From contig NZ_CP076543.1 of NCBI RefSeq assembly GCF_030440515.1, positions 682,001-746,000 of the forward strand: DNA of 64,000 nt. The letters are read 5' to 3'. Position numbers and translations under genes: made by a program. Of the stretch, positions 8,921 to 17,280 are shown one piece after another. This DNA comes from Streptomyces xanthophaeus. GTDB taxonomy: Bacteria; Actinomycetota; Actinomycetes; Streptomycetales; Streptomycetaceae. Every line of letters starts with the position of its first letter. Positions within the stretch are counted from its first letter, which is position 1. Under the pieces are notes generated by a model. The model saw only the letters and a program-made list of their open reading frames with translations. It was not told where the DNA came from and ran no database searches.

Positions 8921-8992
8921 GTCTACTTCCGCAGTTCCCCTTCAAGTCGTGATGGACGCCGGGCACCGGCGAATGAAACCGGTGGAGTGGTG

Positions 8993-10129
8993 ATGACACA
9001 GCCGACACCCGTACGGTGCCCCGCGATCGAGCACCCCGACCTGCCGCCGGCCGACCCGGCCCGCCTCGGCCCGCTGCTCGCCCGGCTCGCCGCGGACCGG
9101 CCCGTCGAGACCGACGAGACCTTCCCCCTCGGCACCCTGCGCACCGACGGCCGCGTCGACCTCTGCAAGCAGGGGCTCGGCCCGGCCGGCGCGGCCCGAC
9201 TGCTGCCGGCCGCCACCGCCTCCGCGCACGCCAGGCACCTGCTCCTCGGCACCAACGCCATCGGCGACGCGGGCGCCGGCACCCTGGCCGAGGCCCTCAC
9301 CGGCGACCACGGGCTGCACACCCTCTACCTCGGCTGCAACCGGATCGGCCCGGACGGGGTGGGCTCCCTCGCCGGTGCCCTCGGCGACGACACGACCGTC
9401 CGCGCCCTGTGGCTCAAGCGCAACCCGCTCTTCGGGGACGGCGCCCGCACCGTGGCCGCACTGCTGCGCCGCAACACCGCCCTGCGCACCCTCGACCTGG
9501 TCAACACCGGAATCGGCGTCGACGGCGTACGCCTCCTGCTCGACGCCCTGCTGGAGCGGGAGCAGCCCCTGGAACGGCTGTTCCTCGGCGGCAACGGCCT
9601 CGGCCCGGACGCAGCCCCGCTGCTGGCCGCCCTGATACGGGAGGCCGGGGTGCGCGAGCTGTACGTCCCCGCCAACCACCTCGGCGACGAGGGCGCCGCG
9701 GCCCTCGCCTCCGCCGCGGCCGGCTCCGCCCACCCGGTCCGGCTCGGGCTCGGCGGCAACGGCATCGGCGCCGCCGGAGCGCGGAGCCTGGCCGCCTCCC
9801 TCGGCGGCATCGAAGCACTCGACCTCGGACGGACCATGTCGGAGCGCAGCCTCGGCTCCCCCGGCAACGACCCCGGCGACGAAGGGGCGTACGCCCTGGC
9901 CGCGGCCCTCCCCGGCAGCCCCCTGCGCCGGCTGGAGCTGCGCCACACCGGCCTCACCGGGCGCGGTGCGAAGAGCCTGCTCGCGGCGGTGCCCGCGGAC
10001 AGCCCGCTGGAGTACGTCGGCCTGGGTCCCGGCCTGCCCCGCCGCGTGAAGCGCTCGTTCACCGAGCGGCTGCGTCCCGCCCGGGCCGCCCACCCGGACC
10101 TGCGCGCCATCGGCAGTGTGTACCGGTGA
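8993..10129 (+). CDS. Leucine-rich-repeat (ribonuclease-inhibitor-like) protein
   Basis: A 378-residue protein built mostly of LRRs of the ribonuclease-inhibitor type. About nine repeats of roughly 28 residues are visible, with patterns such as LHTLYLGCNRIGPDGVGSLA, VRALWLKRNPLFGDGARTVA and VRELYVPANHLGDEGAAALA. There is no signal peptide or membrane segment, so it is probably a cytoplasmic binding protein or sensor. The ATG at 8993 follows GGTGGAG and begins after the tRNA-like sequence; the longer frame from 8804 is rejected. The stop overlaps the next gene's GTG as GTGA. It heads a four-gene run with ankyrin, MoxR-AAA and zincin/VWA proteins. Confidence 0.85.
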   Translation: MTQPTPVRCPAIEHPDLPPADPARLGPLLARLAADRPVETDETFPLGTLRTDGRVDLCKQGLGPAGAARLLPAATASAHARHLLLGTNAIGDAGAGTLAEALTGDHGLHTLYLGCNRIGPDGVGSLAGALGDDTTVRALWLKRNPLFGDGARTVAALLRRNTALRTLDLVNTGIGVDGVRLLLDALLEREQPLERLFLGGNGLGPDAAPLLAALIREAGVRELYVPANHLGDEGAAALASAAAGSAHPVRLGLGGNGIGAAGARSLAASLGGIEALDLGRTMSERSLGSPGNDPGDEGAYALAAALPGSPLRRLELRHTGLTGRGAKSLLAAVPADSPLEYVGLGPGLPRRVKRSFTERLRPARAAHPDLRAIGSVYR

Positions 10130-11805
10130 GCACGGAGAACGCCGAACTGCCCGGCGGCCTGCGGCCGGAGGACCGTCCGGCATGGCGGCGGATCCGCCGC
10201 TACGCCGTGCCCGGCTGGATGATCGAGCAGGCCACCGCGCACCGGCTGGCCGGTGACTGGCGTGCGGCCTGCGCGGCCGCCGCCGTGGACGTCGGCTTCG
10301 AACTGCCCGAGCTCGCGGCCCGTTACGGCGCCGCCGTGGCCGAGTCGGTGGCGGAGGACCTGCGCCACCTCGCCCCGGACCTGCTGCGCTGGCACCTGCC
10401 CCGGTACCTGGGCGGCCGCACCACCCTCGCCACCGACCTGCGGATCCTGCTCGCCTCCTACGGCGGCCCCGGCGGTCCGACCCTGTCGGTCACCACACCC
10501 CACATGAGCGAAGGCCCGCAGCGGCTGCGCCTGCACTGCGCGCCGCTCACCACGAAGAAGTGGAACGTCTACACCGGGCGCGGCTTCGTCGCGGAGAACT
10601 GGACCGCGGCCCGGCCCTTCTGGGACGCCCGCCACTCGTCCGAGCTGGGCGCGCGCTTCGCCGACCCGGACGGCCTCGCCGAGCGGATCGCCGTGCTGCG
10701 CGCCGCAGGGGACACGCTCGGGGCCTATGCGGCGGCGGGCATCGAATGCGACCTGAGCATCCCCGCTCCGCAGCCCTACCAGCGCCCGACGGACCCGGAG
10801 GCCCTCCTCGCCGGGATGCCGATCGACCTCGGCCGGCTCGCACCGGAGGTGGCCCGGCTGATGGCGGCGGGAGCGGGCGACCGCTACCGGATCTCGGCGA
10901 GCTGGCGCTCCTACCTGCTGCTGGAACACGTCGGTCCCGACAGCCTCCGGGCCCGCATCGTCGACCAGGCCGAGGCACTCGCCCTGCCGGCCCTGCCCCG
11001 GTACGCCTGGCAGCGGCTCCCCGATCCCGAACTGGTCAAGGCCGGCCTGATCTCCCCGCGCGAGCTGCACCCGCTGGTGTCCGCCTCTCTGTTCCCCGGC
11101 GCGGGACCGGCGGTGCGCCCGCCCGCTGCCGACACGGGCGAGCCGGTACGGGTGCGCTGCCGCGGCGGATGGCACGAGGTGCGCTCACGAGGCGGCGTAC
11201 TCGACGTACCGCACACCCCCGAGGAGCAGCAACGCGAGCGTGCCATGCGGGCGTTCGGCGGAGCGGTCTCGGGGTGCTTCGCCGTGCAGCAGAGCTGGAC
11301 CACGGGTGAAGGAAGGCTGCCGCGCGCCCTCCGGGCCCAGCGGCACGAGCTCTTCCTGCGCATCCAGCACGGCGACACCCCGGGCGTGGTGGCGCTGCTG
11401 GACGCGGGTATGGACCCCCGCATCCGCGACGCCCGCGGCCGCGGCCTGCTGCACACCCTCCACCTGCTCGACCACGAGGTGCTGCTGCCCCGGCTGCTGG
11501 CGGCCGGACTCGACCTGGAGGCACGGGACGACGGGCAGCGCACCCCGTTGCTGTCCGCGGTGAACTGGGGCGGCTCGGCGGACCTGGTCAGGGACCTGCT
11601 GGCGGCCGGCGCCCGGATCGACGTCACCGACGAGATGGAACTGTCGCTGTCCCAGGTGATCCGCCGCTACAGGCGCACCGACCTCACCTTCCTGGGGGAC
11701 CGCGTCGACGAGGAGTTCCCCGGTATCGGCGCCGACTGGTTCGACGAACACATGGAGTACCGCGAGGAAGACGAGGACGACGAGGAAGAGGACGACGACG
11801 CGTGA
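10126..11805 (+). CDS. Ankyrin-repeat protein with acidic C-terminal tail
   Basis: A 559-residue soluble protein. The first 400 residues have no family I recognise but look globular. Ankyrin repeats occupy about 410-520, for example GDTPGVVALLDAGMDPRIRD and a later GRGLLHTLHLLDH. The last 15 residues are almost all Asp and Glu (YREEDEDDEEEDDDA). The GTG at 10126 is coupled to the LRR gene (GTGA), and the stop at 11805 is coupled to the MoxR gene (GTGA). Its role is unknown; the operon suggests it is a substrate, adaptor or sensor for the AAA ATPase. Confidence 0.8.
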   Translation: MSTENAELPGGLRPEDRPAWRRIRRYAVPGWMIEQATAHRLAGDWRAACAAAAVDVGFELPELAARYGAAVAESVAEDLRHLAPDLLRWHLPRYLGGRTTLATDLRILLASYGGPGGPTLSVTTPHMSEGPQRLRLHCAPLTTKKWNVYTGRGFVAENWTAARPFWDARHSSELGARFADPDGLAERIAVLRAAGDTLGAYAAAGIECDLSIPAPQPYQRPTDPEALLAGMPIDLGRLAPEVARLMAAGAGDRYRISASWRSYLLLEHVGPDSLRARIVDQAEALALPALPRYAWQRLPDPELVKAGLISPRELHPLVSASLFPGAGPAVRPPAADTGEPVRVRCRGGWHEVRSRGGVLDVPHTPEEQQRERAMRAFGGAVSGCFAVQQSWTTGEGRLPRALRAQRHELFLRIQHGDTPGVVALLDAGMDPRIRDARGRGLLHTLHLLDHEVLLPRLLAAGLDLEARDDGQRTPLLSAVNWGGSADLVRDLLAAGARIDVTDEMELSLSQVIRRYRRTDLTFLGDRVDEEFPGIGADWFDEHMEYREEDEDDEEEDDDA

Positions 11806-13013
11806 GTGCGACCCAGCCCCAGCCCCAGCCGCAGCCCGCCCGGGCCCTGGCGGCCGCCGACGCCCTGGGCGCCCGGCTGGGCGCCACCCGCACCGAACCC
11901 GCCACCAACCCCCAACTGGAGGCACTGGCACTGGCCGTGACGGCCAACCAGCCCGTCCTCCTGTGGGGTGAGCCGGGCATCGGCAAGTCCGCCGGCATGG
12001 AGCAGCTCGCCACCGCGCTCGGCGTGCGGCTGGAGACCGTCATCGCCAGCGTCCACGAACCCTCCGACTTCGCGGGGCTGCCCATCGTCGGCGAGGACCC
12101 GGCCACCACGGGTGTCCCCATGGCGCCGCCGGACTGGGCGGTACGCCTCGCCCGCACCGGCCACGGGCTGCTGTTCTTCGACGAGCTGTCCTCCGCCCCG
12201 CCCGCCGTGCAGGCGGCCCTGCTGCGCGTGGTCCTGGAGCGCCGGGTCGGCAGCCTCGAACTGCCGGCGGCGGTACGGATCGTCGCCGCCGCCAATCCGC
12301 CCGCGAGCGCCGCGGACGGCTGGCACCTCAGCCCGCCGCTCGCGAACCGCTTCGTCCACCTCGACTGGACGCACAACCCGCGCACCGTGGCCCGCGGCAT
12401 GGCCGGCACCTGGCCCGAGGTGGCCATCCCGGCCGTCGATCCCGCCAAGGCCTCCGGTTCGGTCGCCCGGGCCCGCGGCGCCGTCTCCGGCTTCCTCACC
12501 GCCCGGCCGGGCCTGGTCCACCACATGCCGGCCGAGGCCGCCGGACGGGGTCGCGGCTGGCCCTCCCCGCGTACCTGGGAGATGGCCCTGCGGCTGCTGG
12601 CCACGGGGTACGCGGCCTCGACGGGCCGGGAGGCGCTGGCAGCCGCGCTCACCGGCGCCGTGGGCGAGGCCGCCGGGATCGAACTGCTCTCGTACCTCGA
12701 ACACCTCGACCTGCCCGACCCGGACCGGGTGCTGGCCGACCCGGACGCCTTCGCCCTGCCCGAGCGCGGCGACCGGCAGCTGGCCTTCCTCATCGCGGTG
12801 GTCGCGGCCGTGCAGAGCGAGCTCACCCGCCCCCGGTGGGAGGCGGGCTGGGTGGTCCTCGCGAAGGCCGTGGACGCGGGCGTTCCCGACGTCGCCGCCC
12901 GCGCCGCCGCCGACCTCGCAGCGATGCGCGACCTCGACTGGCCGGTGCCGGCCGGCATCGACGCCTTCGTGGAACTGCTCCAGCTGTCCGGCTCGCTGCC
13001 GGGCGGCAACTGA
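11802..13013 (+). CDS. MoxR-family AAA+ ATPase
   Basis: A 403-residue ATPase of the MoxR/RavA/CbbQ type. Walker A is GEPGIGKS at residues 56-63 and Walker B is LLFFDELS at about 123-130, followed by sensor-1-like VAAANPP. The N-terminus is a Gln-Pro run (QPQPQPQP). MoxR ATPases usually act as chaperone-like remodelers with a VWA-domain partner, and such a partner follows 12 nt downstream. The GTG at 11802 overlaps the ankyrin gene stop. Confidence 0.9.
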   Translation: MSATQPQPQPQPARALAAADALGARLGATRTEPATNPQLEALALAVTANQPVLLWGEPGIGKSAGMEQLATALGVRLETVIASVHEPSDFAGLPIVGEDPATTGVPMAPPDWAVRLARTGHGLLFFDELSSAPPAVQAALLRVVLERRVGSLELPAAVRIVAAANPPASAADGWHLSPPLANRFVHLDWTHNPRTVARGMAGTWPEVAIPAVDPAKASGSVARARGAVSGFLTARPGLVHHMPAEAAGRGRGWPSPRTWEMALRLLATGYAASTGREALAAALTGAVGEAAGIELLSYLEHLDLPDPDRVLADPDAFALPERGDRQLAFLIAVVAAVQSELTRPRWEAGWVVLAKAVDAGVPDVAARAAADLAAMRDLDWPVPAGIDAFVELLQLSGSLPGGN

Positions 13014-13025
13014 GCCCGGTCCGCC

Positions 13026-14210
13026 GTGCGCCCGGAGCTGGACCGCGCGAAGCTGCTGGCAGCCCGGTACAAGGCCGCCGAGACCCGTCCGTACCTCGCT
13101 TCCGCGCTGTACGCCCTGACCGTCGTCCCCTCGGCCGGGGTGCGCACCATGGGCGTGGACCGGCACTGGCGCTGCTACGTCTCGCCCGCCTTCGTCGAGG
13201 CGACCCCGGTCGTCGAACTGGCCGGGGTGTGGATCCACGAGGTGGCGCACCTGCTGCGCGACCACCACGGCCGGGCCGAGCGCCTGCCGGCCGCCGACCA
13301 GCGCGATCCGGTCCGGGTCAACATCGCCCAGGACTGCGAGATCAACGACGACCTGCTGGCCGACGGGCTGGTGCTGCCCGAGGGCCGGATGGAGCCCAGG
13401 CTCTACGGCCTGCCCACGGGCGGCCTGTTCGAGACGTACCTGCCGGCGATTCCCCCGACGCCCCACGGGCCGGACTGCGGTTCCGGTGCGCACGGCACCC
13501 CCGGGCCCTGGGAGCTGGGCGAGGACGGCGGCCCCGCCCGGGTCGGCCCGGTGGAGGCCGAGGCGCTGCGCCGGCAGACCGCCGAGGCCGTACGGGCCCA
13601 CCGGCGCACCCGGGGCCGGGTCCCCGAGGGCTGGGCCCGGTGGGCCGAGGAACTTCTGGAGCCCTCCGTCGACTGGCGCCAGGCCCTGGCGGGAGCGGTC
13701 CGCGAGGCCGCCGCCTGGGCGGCCGGCGCGGTGGACTACACGTACCGCCGCCCCTCGCGCCGGACACCCGCGCTCGGCGGCAGGGTGGTGCTGCCCAGTC
13801 TGCGCAGGCCGCTGCCGCGGGTGGCCGTCGTCATCGACACCTCGGGATCGATGGGTCCGGACGACCTGGCGGCCGCCCTCGCCGAAGTCACCGGCGTCCT
13901 GCGGGAGGTGGGCGTCGGCGGGAACCGGGTCGCCGTCCTCGCGTGCGACGCCGACGTGCATGCCGTGACCCGGGTGCGCAGTGCCGGCGAGGTGACCCTG
14001 GCCGGTGGCGGAGGCACGGACATGCGGGTCGGCATCGCTGCGGCCCTGGCCCTGCCCGACCGGCCGAACGTCGTGGTCGTGCTGACCGACGGGTACACGC
14101 CGTGGCCGGACGAGACCCCGTCGTGCCGGCTGATCGCCGCGCTGATCGGCAACACCCCGCCCGCGCCCCCGTCCTGGGTGGAGACGGTACGCGTCGACCT
14201 GGCCACGTGA
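13026..14210 (+). CDS. Zincin-like/VWA (DUF2201-type) MoxR partner protein
   Basis: A 394-residue protein with two domains. The N-terminal metallopeptidase-like domain carries HEVAHLLRDHH (HExxH at 71-75) and a downstream NIAQDCEIND helix. The C-terminal VWA-like domain starts near 265 and has an intact MIDAS DTSGS at 271-275 plus a GGGGTDMR loop. This architecture is the known partner of MoxR ATPases in Streptomyces and other bacteria; its exact activity is not established. The GTG at 13026 follows the MoxR gene closely, so the two are almost certainly cotranscribed. Confidence 0.88.
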   Translation: MRPELDRAKLLAARYKAAETRPYLASALYALTVVPSAGVRTMGVDRHWRCYVSPAFVEATPVVELAGVWIHEVAHLLRDHHGRAERLPAADQRDPVRVNIAQDCEINDDLLADGLVLPEGRMEPRLYGLPTGGLFETYLPAIPPTPHGPDCGSGAHGTPGPWELGEDGGPARVGPVEAEALRRQTAEAVRAHRRTRGRVPEGWARWAEELLEPSVDWRQALAGAVREAAAWAAGAVDYTYRRPSRRTPALGGRVVLPSLRRPLPRVAVVIDTSGSMGPDDLAAALAEVTGVLREVGVGGNRVAVLACDADVHAVTRVRSAGEVTLAGGGGTDMRVGIAAALALPDRPNVVVVLTDGYTPWPDETPSCRLIAALIGNTPPAPPSWVETVRVDLAT

Positions 14211-14519
14211 TCCCGGCCGGGATACGGCACCGTACGACACCCGCCGTCCTGCCGATCCTGGTGGGACGCGGCACCAAGTGCCCTGCCGCCGGTGGCCCTT
14301 GCCGGTGCGGCGCCGGCGGCGGAAGTCGCTCTTCCCGGTGGGTGGCGGACGGCCGTCGCCCGCGCCGCGCCAATGCCCGGACGCACGGCTGATGTTGCCC
14401 TCTCGGCAGCGCCGACGCGGCCCCCGAGGACACGTCTTGTCACCCTCTGTGTTTAACAGCCCGCGAATCGGTAACAAGATGTAGTGACAGGCAGTCAATA
14501 CTCGACGAAAGGCAGGACC
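14211..14519. other. 309-nt intergenic stretch
   Basis: No gene supported. The sequence is GC-rich up to about 14400 and then turns AT-richer (14430-14500), which fits a promoter region for the small membrane protein at 14520. No clear -10/-35 pair is called. Confidence 0.5.
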
Positions 14520-14714
14520 ATGAACCTCGTCAACGTGCTCATCCTCGTCGCGGTCCTCGCACTTGTCGGCCTGCTGATCGCGGCCCCCAGCGCCACCGTG
14601 CGGCGCAACCCGTTCCCGGGCCGCCGGCGGCGAGCCGACCACCACCGGCGCTCGGGCGCCCCGAGGTCGACCCGGGTGCCCGGTCAGCGGGGCGTCCAGC
14701 ACCACGCACCCTGA
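14520..14714 (+). CDS. Small single-pass membrane protein
   Basis: A 64-residue protein. Residues 3-22 form one hydrophobic segment (VNVLILVAVLALVGLLIAA), followed by a strongly basic tail rich in Arg and His. The topology is probably N-out with a cytoplasmic basic tail. The ATG at 14520 has GAAAGGCAGG at a good distance; upstream in-frame codons are ignored. Function unknown. A hairpin follows the stop. Confidence 0.65.
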   Translation: MNLVNVLILVAVLALVGLLIAAPSATVRRNPFPGRRRRADHHRRSGAPRSTRVPGQRGVQHHAP

Positions 14715-14736
14715 CCCCCGGGCCGGCGGCCGGGTC
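14713..14736 (+). terminator. Possible terminator after the small membrane protein gene
   Basis: GACCC plus CGG and CC pair with GGCCGGGTC through an imperfect stem with single-base bulges, beginning at the stop codon. No U-tract follows, as is common in high-GC actinobacteria. Confidence 0.35.
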
Positions 14737-14939
14737 GGTGGCGGGTGAGGTACTTCACCGCGGGGGGTGGCCCCGGACCGCGGAGCGCGTTGCTAGATTG
14801 TCCGGCGGCCGGTCCACGGCCCCGGACGAGATGCGCCGTACCCGGTTACGCACGACGACGCGCGAGGTGCCGCACGAGCGGCGCCGTCCGCTGTCCGCAC
14901 CCGGGCAGCGTCCTCGTCGAGCAAGATGGGCCGTACGTC

Positions 14940-15401
14940 ATGACCGTGCCACTCACCCGCAGCCTGTACCGGACGACCGCGCACGCCGCGGGGGGACGTA
15001 CCGGATCCGTCCGCACGGACGACGGACGCCTGGACGTCCGCCTCGCCCCGCCGCGCAAGAAGGTGCCCGGCACCACCAACCCGGAGCAGCTGTTCGCGGC
15101 CGGCTTCGCCGCCTGCTTCACCTCCGCGCTCGCGGAGGTCGCCGCGGAGTTCGGGGCGGACGCCTCCGCCGCGCGCGTGGCCTGCGAGGTCCAGCTCGGC
15201 ACCACGGACACGCCCGCCGGCTACGGCCTCGCGGTGACGCTCACCGTCAGCCTGCCCGGGTGGCGGGCGGCGGACCTCCAGCCCCTGCTGCACCGGGCGG
15301 ACGCGGTCTGCCCGTACTCGCAAGCCGTACGCGGCAACGTACCGCTGACGCTCCTGGCCGTGGACGAGCCCGCCGGGCCTGCCGCCGATGACCGCGCCTG
15401 A
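14940..15401 (+). CDS. OsmC/Ohr-family hydroperoxide reductase
   Basis: A 153-residue Ohr/OsmC-type protein. It should reduce organic hydroperoxides through two reactive cysteines, one in AAGFAACFTSAL and one in DAVCPYSQAVRGN, both at the expected spacing. The N-terminal TNPEQLFAAG motif is also typical. The ATG at 14940 fits the family start (LTRSLYRTTAHA). The 3' end overlaps the next gene by 14 nt. Confidence 0.88.
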   Translation: MTVPLTRSLYRTTAHAAGGRTGSVRTDDGRLDVRLAPPRKKVPGTTNPEQLFAAGFAACFTSALAEVAAEFGADASAARVACEVQLGTTDTPAGYGLAVTLTVSLPGWRAADLQPLLHRADAVCPYSQAVRGNVPLTLLAVDEPAGPAADDRA

Positions 15402-15837
15402 GCCCGGGGCGGGCGGGCGCGTCCCGGACGGCCCCGGCGTCCCGGTGCCCGAGCACGGTGCCTGGCTGCGGCGCGGCATCAGCCGCAACGGCGGACCTCT
15501 CGTCGAGGACCGCGAAGTGGTGTGGCTGCAGGCCGGGCCGTACTACGCCGACAGCCGGGGCTTCGCCGGTACGACGTCCTTCGACGGCTCCCAGGTGCAC
15601 TTCCACCACCTCACGGGCGAGCCCGGCGAAGACGCCGGCACCTTCCGGTGGGACGGTGCGAACCTCGTCGAGCGGGGCACCAACCCGGACGGCAGCACCT
15701 TCCTGGAGATCTGGACCCCGCTGCCCGCCGCCGACGGCGCCTGCGGCTCCTGGTCCGGCCCGGACCACCACGTGGTGCGCGTCGGGCGCCACGTGGTGCA
15801 TGCCGATTCCCGTGCCGGTACGTACTGGCGACTGTAG
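15388..15837 (+). CDS. Conserved hypothetical protein, 149 residues
   Basis: A soluble protein without signal peptide or membrane segment. It is rich in aromatic and acidic residues, with segments EDREVVWLQAGPYYADSRGF and FHHLTGEPGEDAGTFRWDG that look like a small beta-barrel or lipocalin-like fold. I do not recognise the family with certainty. The ATG at 15388 lies inside the end of the OsmC gene, so the two are coupled. A strong hairpin follows the stop. Confidence 0.7.
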   Translation: MTAPEPGAGGRVPDGPGVPVPEHGAWLRRGISRNGGPLVEDREVVWLQAGPYYADSRGFAGTTSFDGSQVHFHHLTGEPGEDAGTFRWDGANLVERGTNPDGSTFLEIWTPLPAADGACGSWSGPDHHVVRVGRHVVHADSRAGTYWRL

Positions 15838-15858
15838 CCCCGGGGGGTGGCCCGGGGC
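15837..15858. terminator. Bidirectional hairpin between convergent genes
   Basis: GCCCCGGG (15837-15844) pairs perfectly with CCCGGGGC (15851-15858) around a 6-nt loop. It lies between two convergent genes, which suits a shared terminator. Confidence 0.55.
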
Positions 15859-15870
15859 GTCGGCGCACCC

Positions 15871-16665
15871 TCAGGGCAGAAGACCGGCCGGGAGGTATTC
15901 CGCGTACTCCGCCGCCTGCTGACCGGTGGCCTGGCGGACCAGGTCCTCGATGGGGTCGACCGCCTCCTCCGGCGCGGGCGCGCCGAGGCGGGCGGCGACG
16001 TCCTTGCGGAGGGTCGGGAGCAGTGCGTAGAGGTGGTCGCCGGGGCAGGAGGTGGCGTTGAAGTCGCGGTGGCCGTAGATCTCCGACGCGGGCAAGCCGT
16101 ACTGGTCGCAGATGTGGGCGCACAGGTCGGCCAGGGCCGCGTACTGGGCCGCGGGCGGGTCCTGCGAGGTGTACGTGCCCTCGTTCTCGATGCCGATCGA
16201 CACGGTGTTCTGGCCGACGCAGTGCGCCGCCCGCACCTGGCGGGTGCCGGCGCGCAGCTCCGCGAGGCTGTTGTGGCGCCCCTCCAGTACGAAGGCCCCG
16301 CGGCTGACGGTGAAGTGCTGGCCCGTGTCGATCCAGCCCTGCGCGTCCATGTGGTAGGTCTGGATCGCGCGGGCGAGGGCGAAGGCGCGCTGCTTCGAGT
16401 AGTCCGTCACGTTCGCCGTCGCCGTGTGGTGGACGATGATCCGCTCCGGGCGGTTGTCCAGGACGACGACGGGTTCGGACGCCGCCCGTGCACCCCAGGC
16501 GGCGCAGCCGATGATGTCCGGGGTGGCGGCGGACGCCCGTCCGGCCGTGGCGAGCGGCAGTGCCGTGGCGGCGGCCAGGGCGAAGGCTCCCGTGAGGACC
16601 GACCGGCGGGTGTACGGGGTGAAGGTGGCGCGCGCGGGCGGCCGGTGCAGTGCGGAGAAGGTCAT
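15871..16665 (-). CDS. Tat-exported PGRP-type N-acetylmuramoyl-L-alanine amidase
   Basis: A 264-residue secreted amidase that should cleave the bond between N-acetylmuramic acid and L-alanine in peptidoglycan. Residues 1-45 form a twin-arginine signal (YTRRSVLTGAFALAAATALP) ending in ASA. The amidase_2/PGRP fold shows IIVHHTAT, a YHMD helix, SIGIENEG and the second zinc His-Cys region GHRDFNATSCPGDHLY. The ATG at 16665 gives the best signal-peptide start. Confidence 0.88.
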   Translation of the reverse strand: MTFSALHRPPARATFTPYTRRSVLTGAFALAAATALPLATAGRASAATPDIIGCAAWGARAASEPVVVLDNRPERIIVHHTATANVTDYSKQRAFALARAIQTYHMDAQGWIDTGQHFTVSRGAFVLEGRHNSLAELRAGTRQVRAAHCVGQNTVSIGIENEGTYTSQDPPAAQYAALADLCAHICDQYGLPASEIYGHRDFNATSCPGDHLYALLPTLRKDVAARLGAPAPEEAVDPIEDLVRQATGQQAAEYAEYLPAGLLP

Positions 16666-16756
16666 GCGGCGCCATTGAAGGGGACTGCCCCTCCACCGGT
16701 CGCGCAGACACACCGCGCAACCCCCCGGGAGTGTCCCGACCGGCCGTATCCGGCTG

Positions 16757-17125
16757 TCACCCGGAGCCGGCGGACGGAGCCGGCTTCGCCACCGACAGGG
16801 GCTCGGCGATGTCCTCCAGGGAGCGCCGCTCCGCCTTGACCGCCAGGAACGCCGCCACGAGTCCGGCGGCGCACATCAGTGCGGCGCCGATCCGGAAGGC
16901 GAGCGCCGTGTCGCCGACCACACCCGACCCGGTGAGGTCGGCGAAGATCAGCGGGCCGCTGATGCCTCCCGCCGCGGTGCCGAGGGCGTAGAAGAAAGCG
17001 ATGGCCATGGCGCGGGTCTCCATGGGAAACACCTCCGAGACGGTCAGGTACGCGCTGGAGGCGCCCGCCGACGCGAAGAACAGCACCACGCACCAGCAGA
17101 CCGTCATCGTCGTCGCCGTGAGCGA
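16757..17125 (-). pseudogene. C-terminal remnant of an MFS (sugar porter-like) transporter
   Basis: About 120 codons read as the last three or four helices of an MFS transporter, with the signature VSEVFPMETRAMAIAFFYALG and then AAGGISGPLIFADL. Full-length relatives have about 450 residues. Upstream of about 17125 the same frame becomes low-complexity and non-homologous in appearance, so the first two thirds are missing. No signal for translation initiation is seen. It is best read as a decayed gene. Confidence 0.65.
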
Positions 17126-17280
17126 ACCCCCCGGCCGCCACTGCTCCTGCGGCCGGCCCGGCGACGGACAGCTCCCAGCTTGCGCGCAGTTCCCGGGCGC
17201 GCCGGCCGCGACACACCTGCCGCGGCCCGAACACGGCCGTCCGCCCCCGCCTGATCCGCGGGGCACCGCCTCCCCGCCTC

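Larger units (their letters stand above)
8460..8992. other. 533-nt divergent intergenic region between the lst operon and the LRR gene
   Basis: No convincing gene is present. It holds the candidate lst promoter, an AT-richer patch (about 8595-8680) and the tRNA-like sequence at 8845-8920. A plus-strand reading frame continuing from 8804 into the LRR gene passes through the tRNA-like sequence and has no protein-like character before 8993. Confidence 0.6.

Noticed and set aside
8804-8992. N-terminal extension of the LRR protein
   Set aside because: The frame runs through the tRNA-like sequence and lacks a ribosome binding site; ATG 8993 has a good one.
11667-14705. Very long minus-strand frame opposite the MoxR and VWA genes
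   Set aside because: Composition is low-complexity Gly/Arg/Gln and no motif is visible; the plus-strand genes have clear domains.
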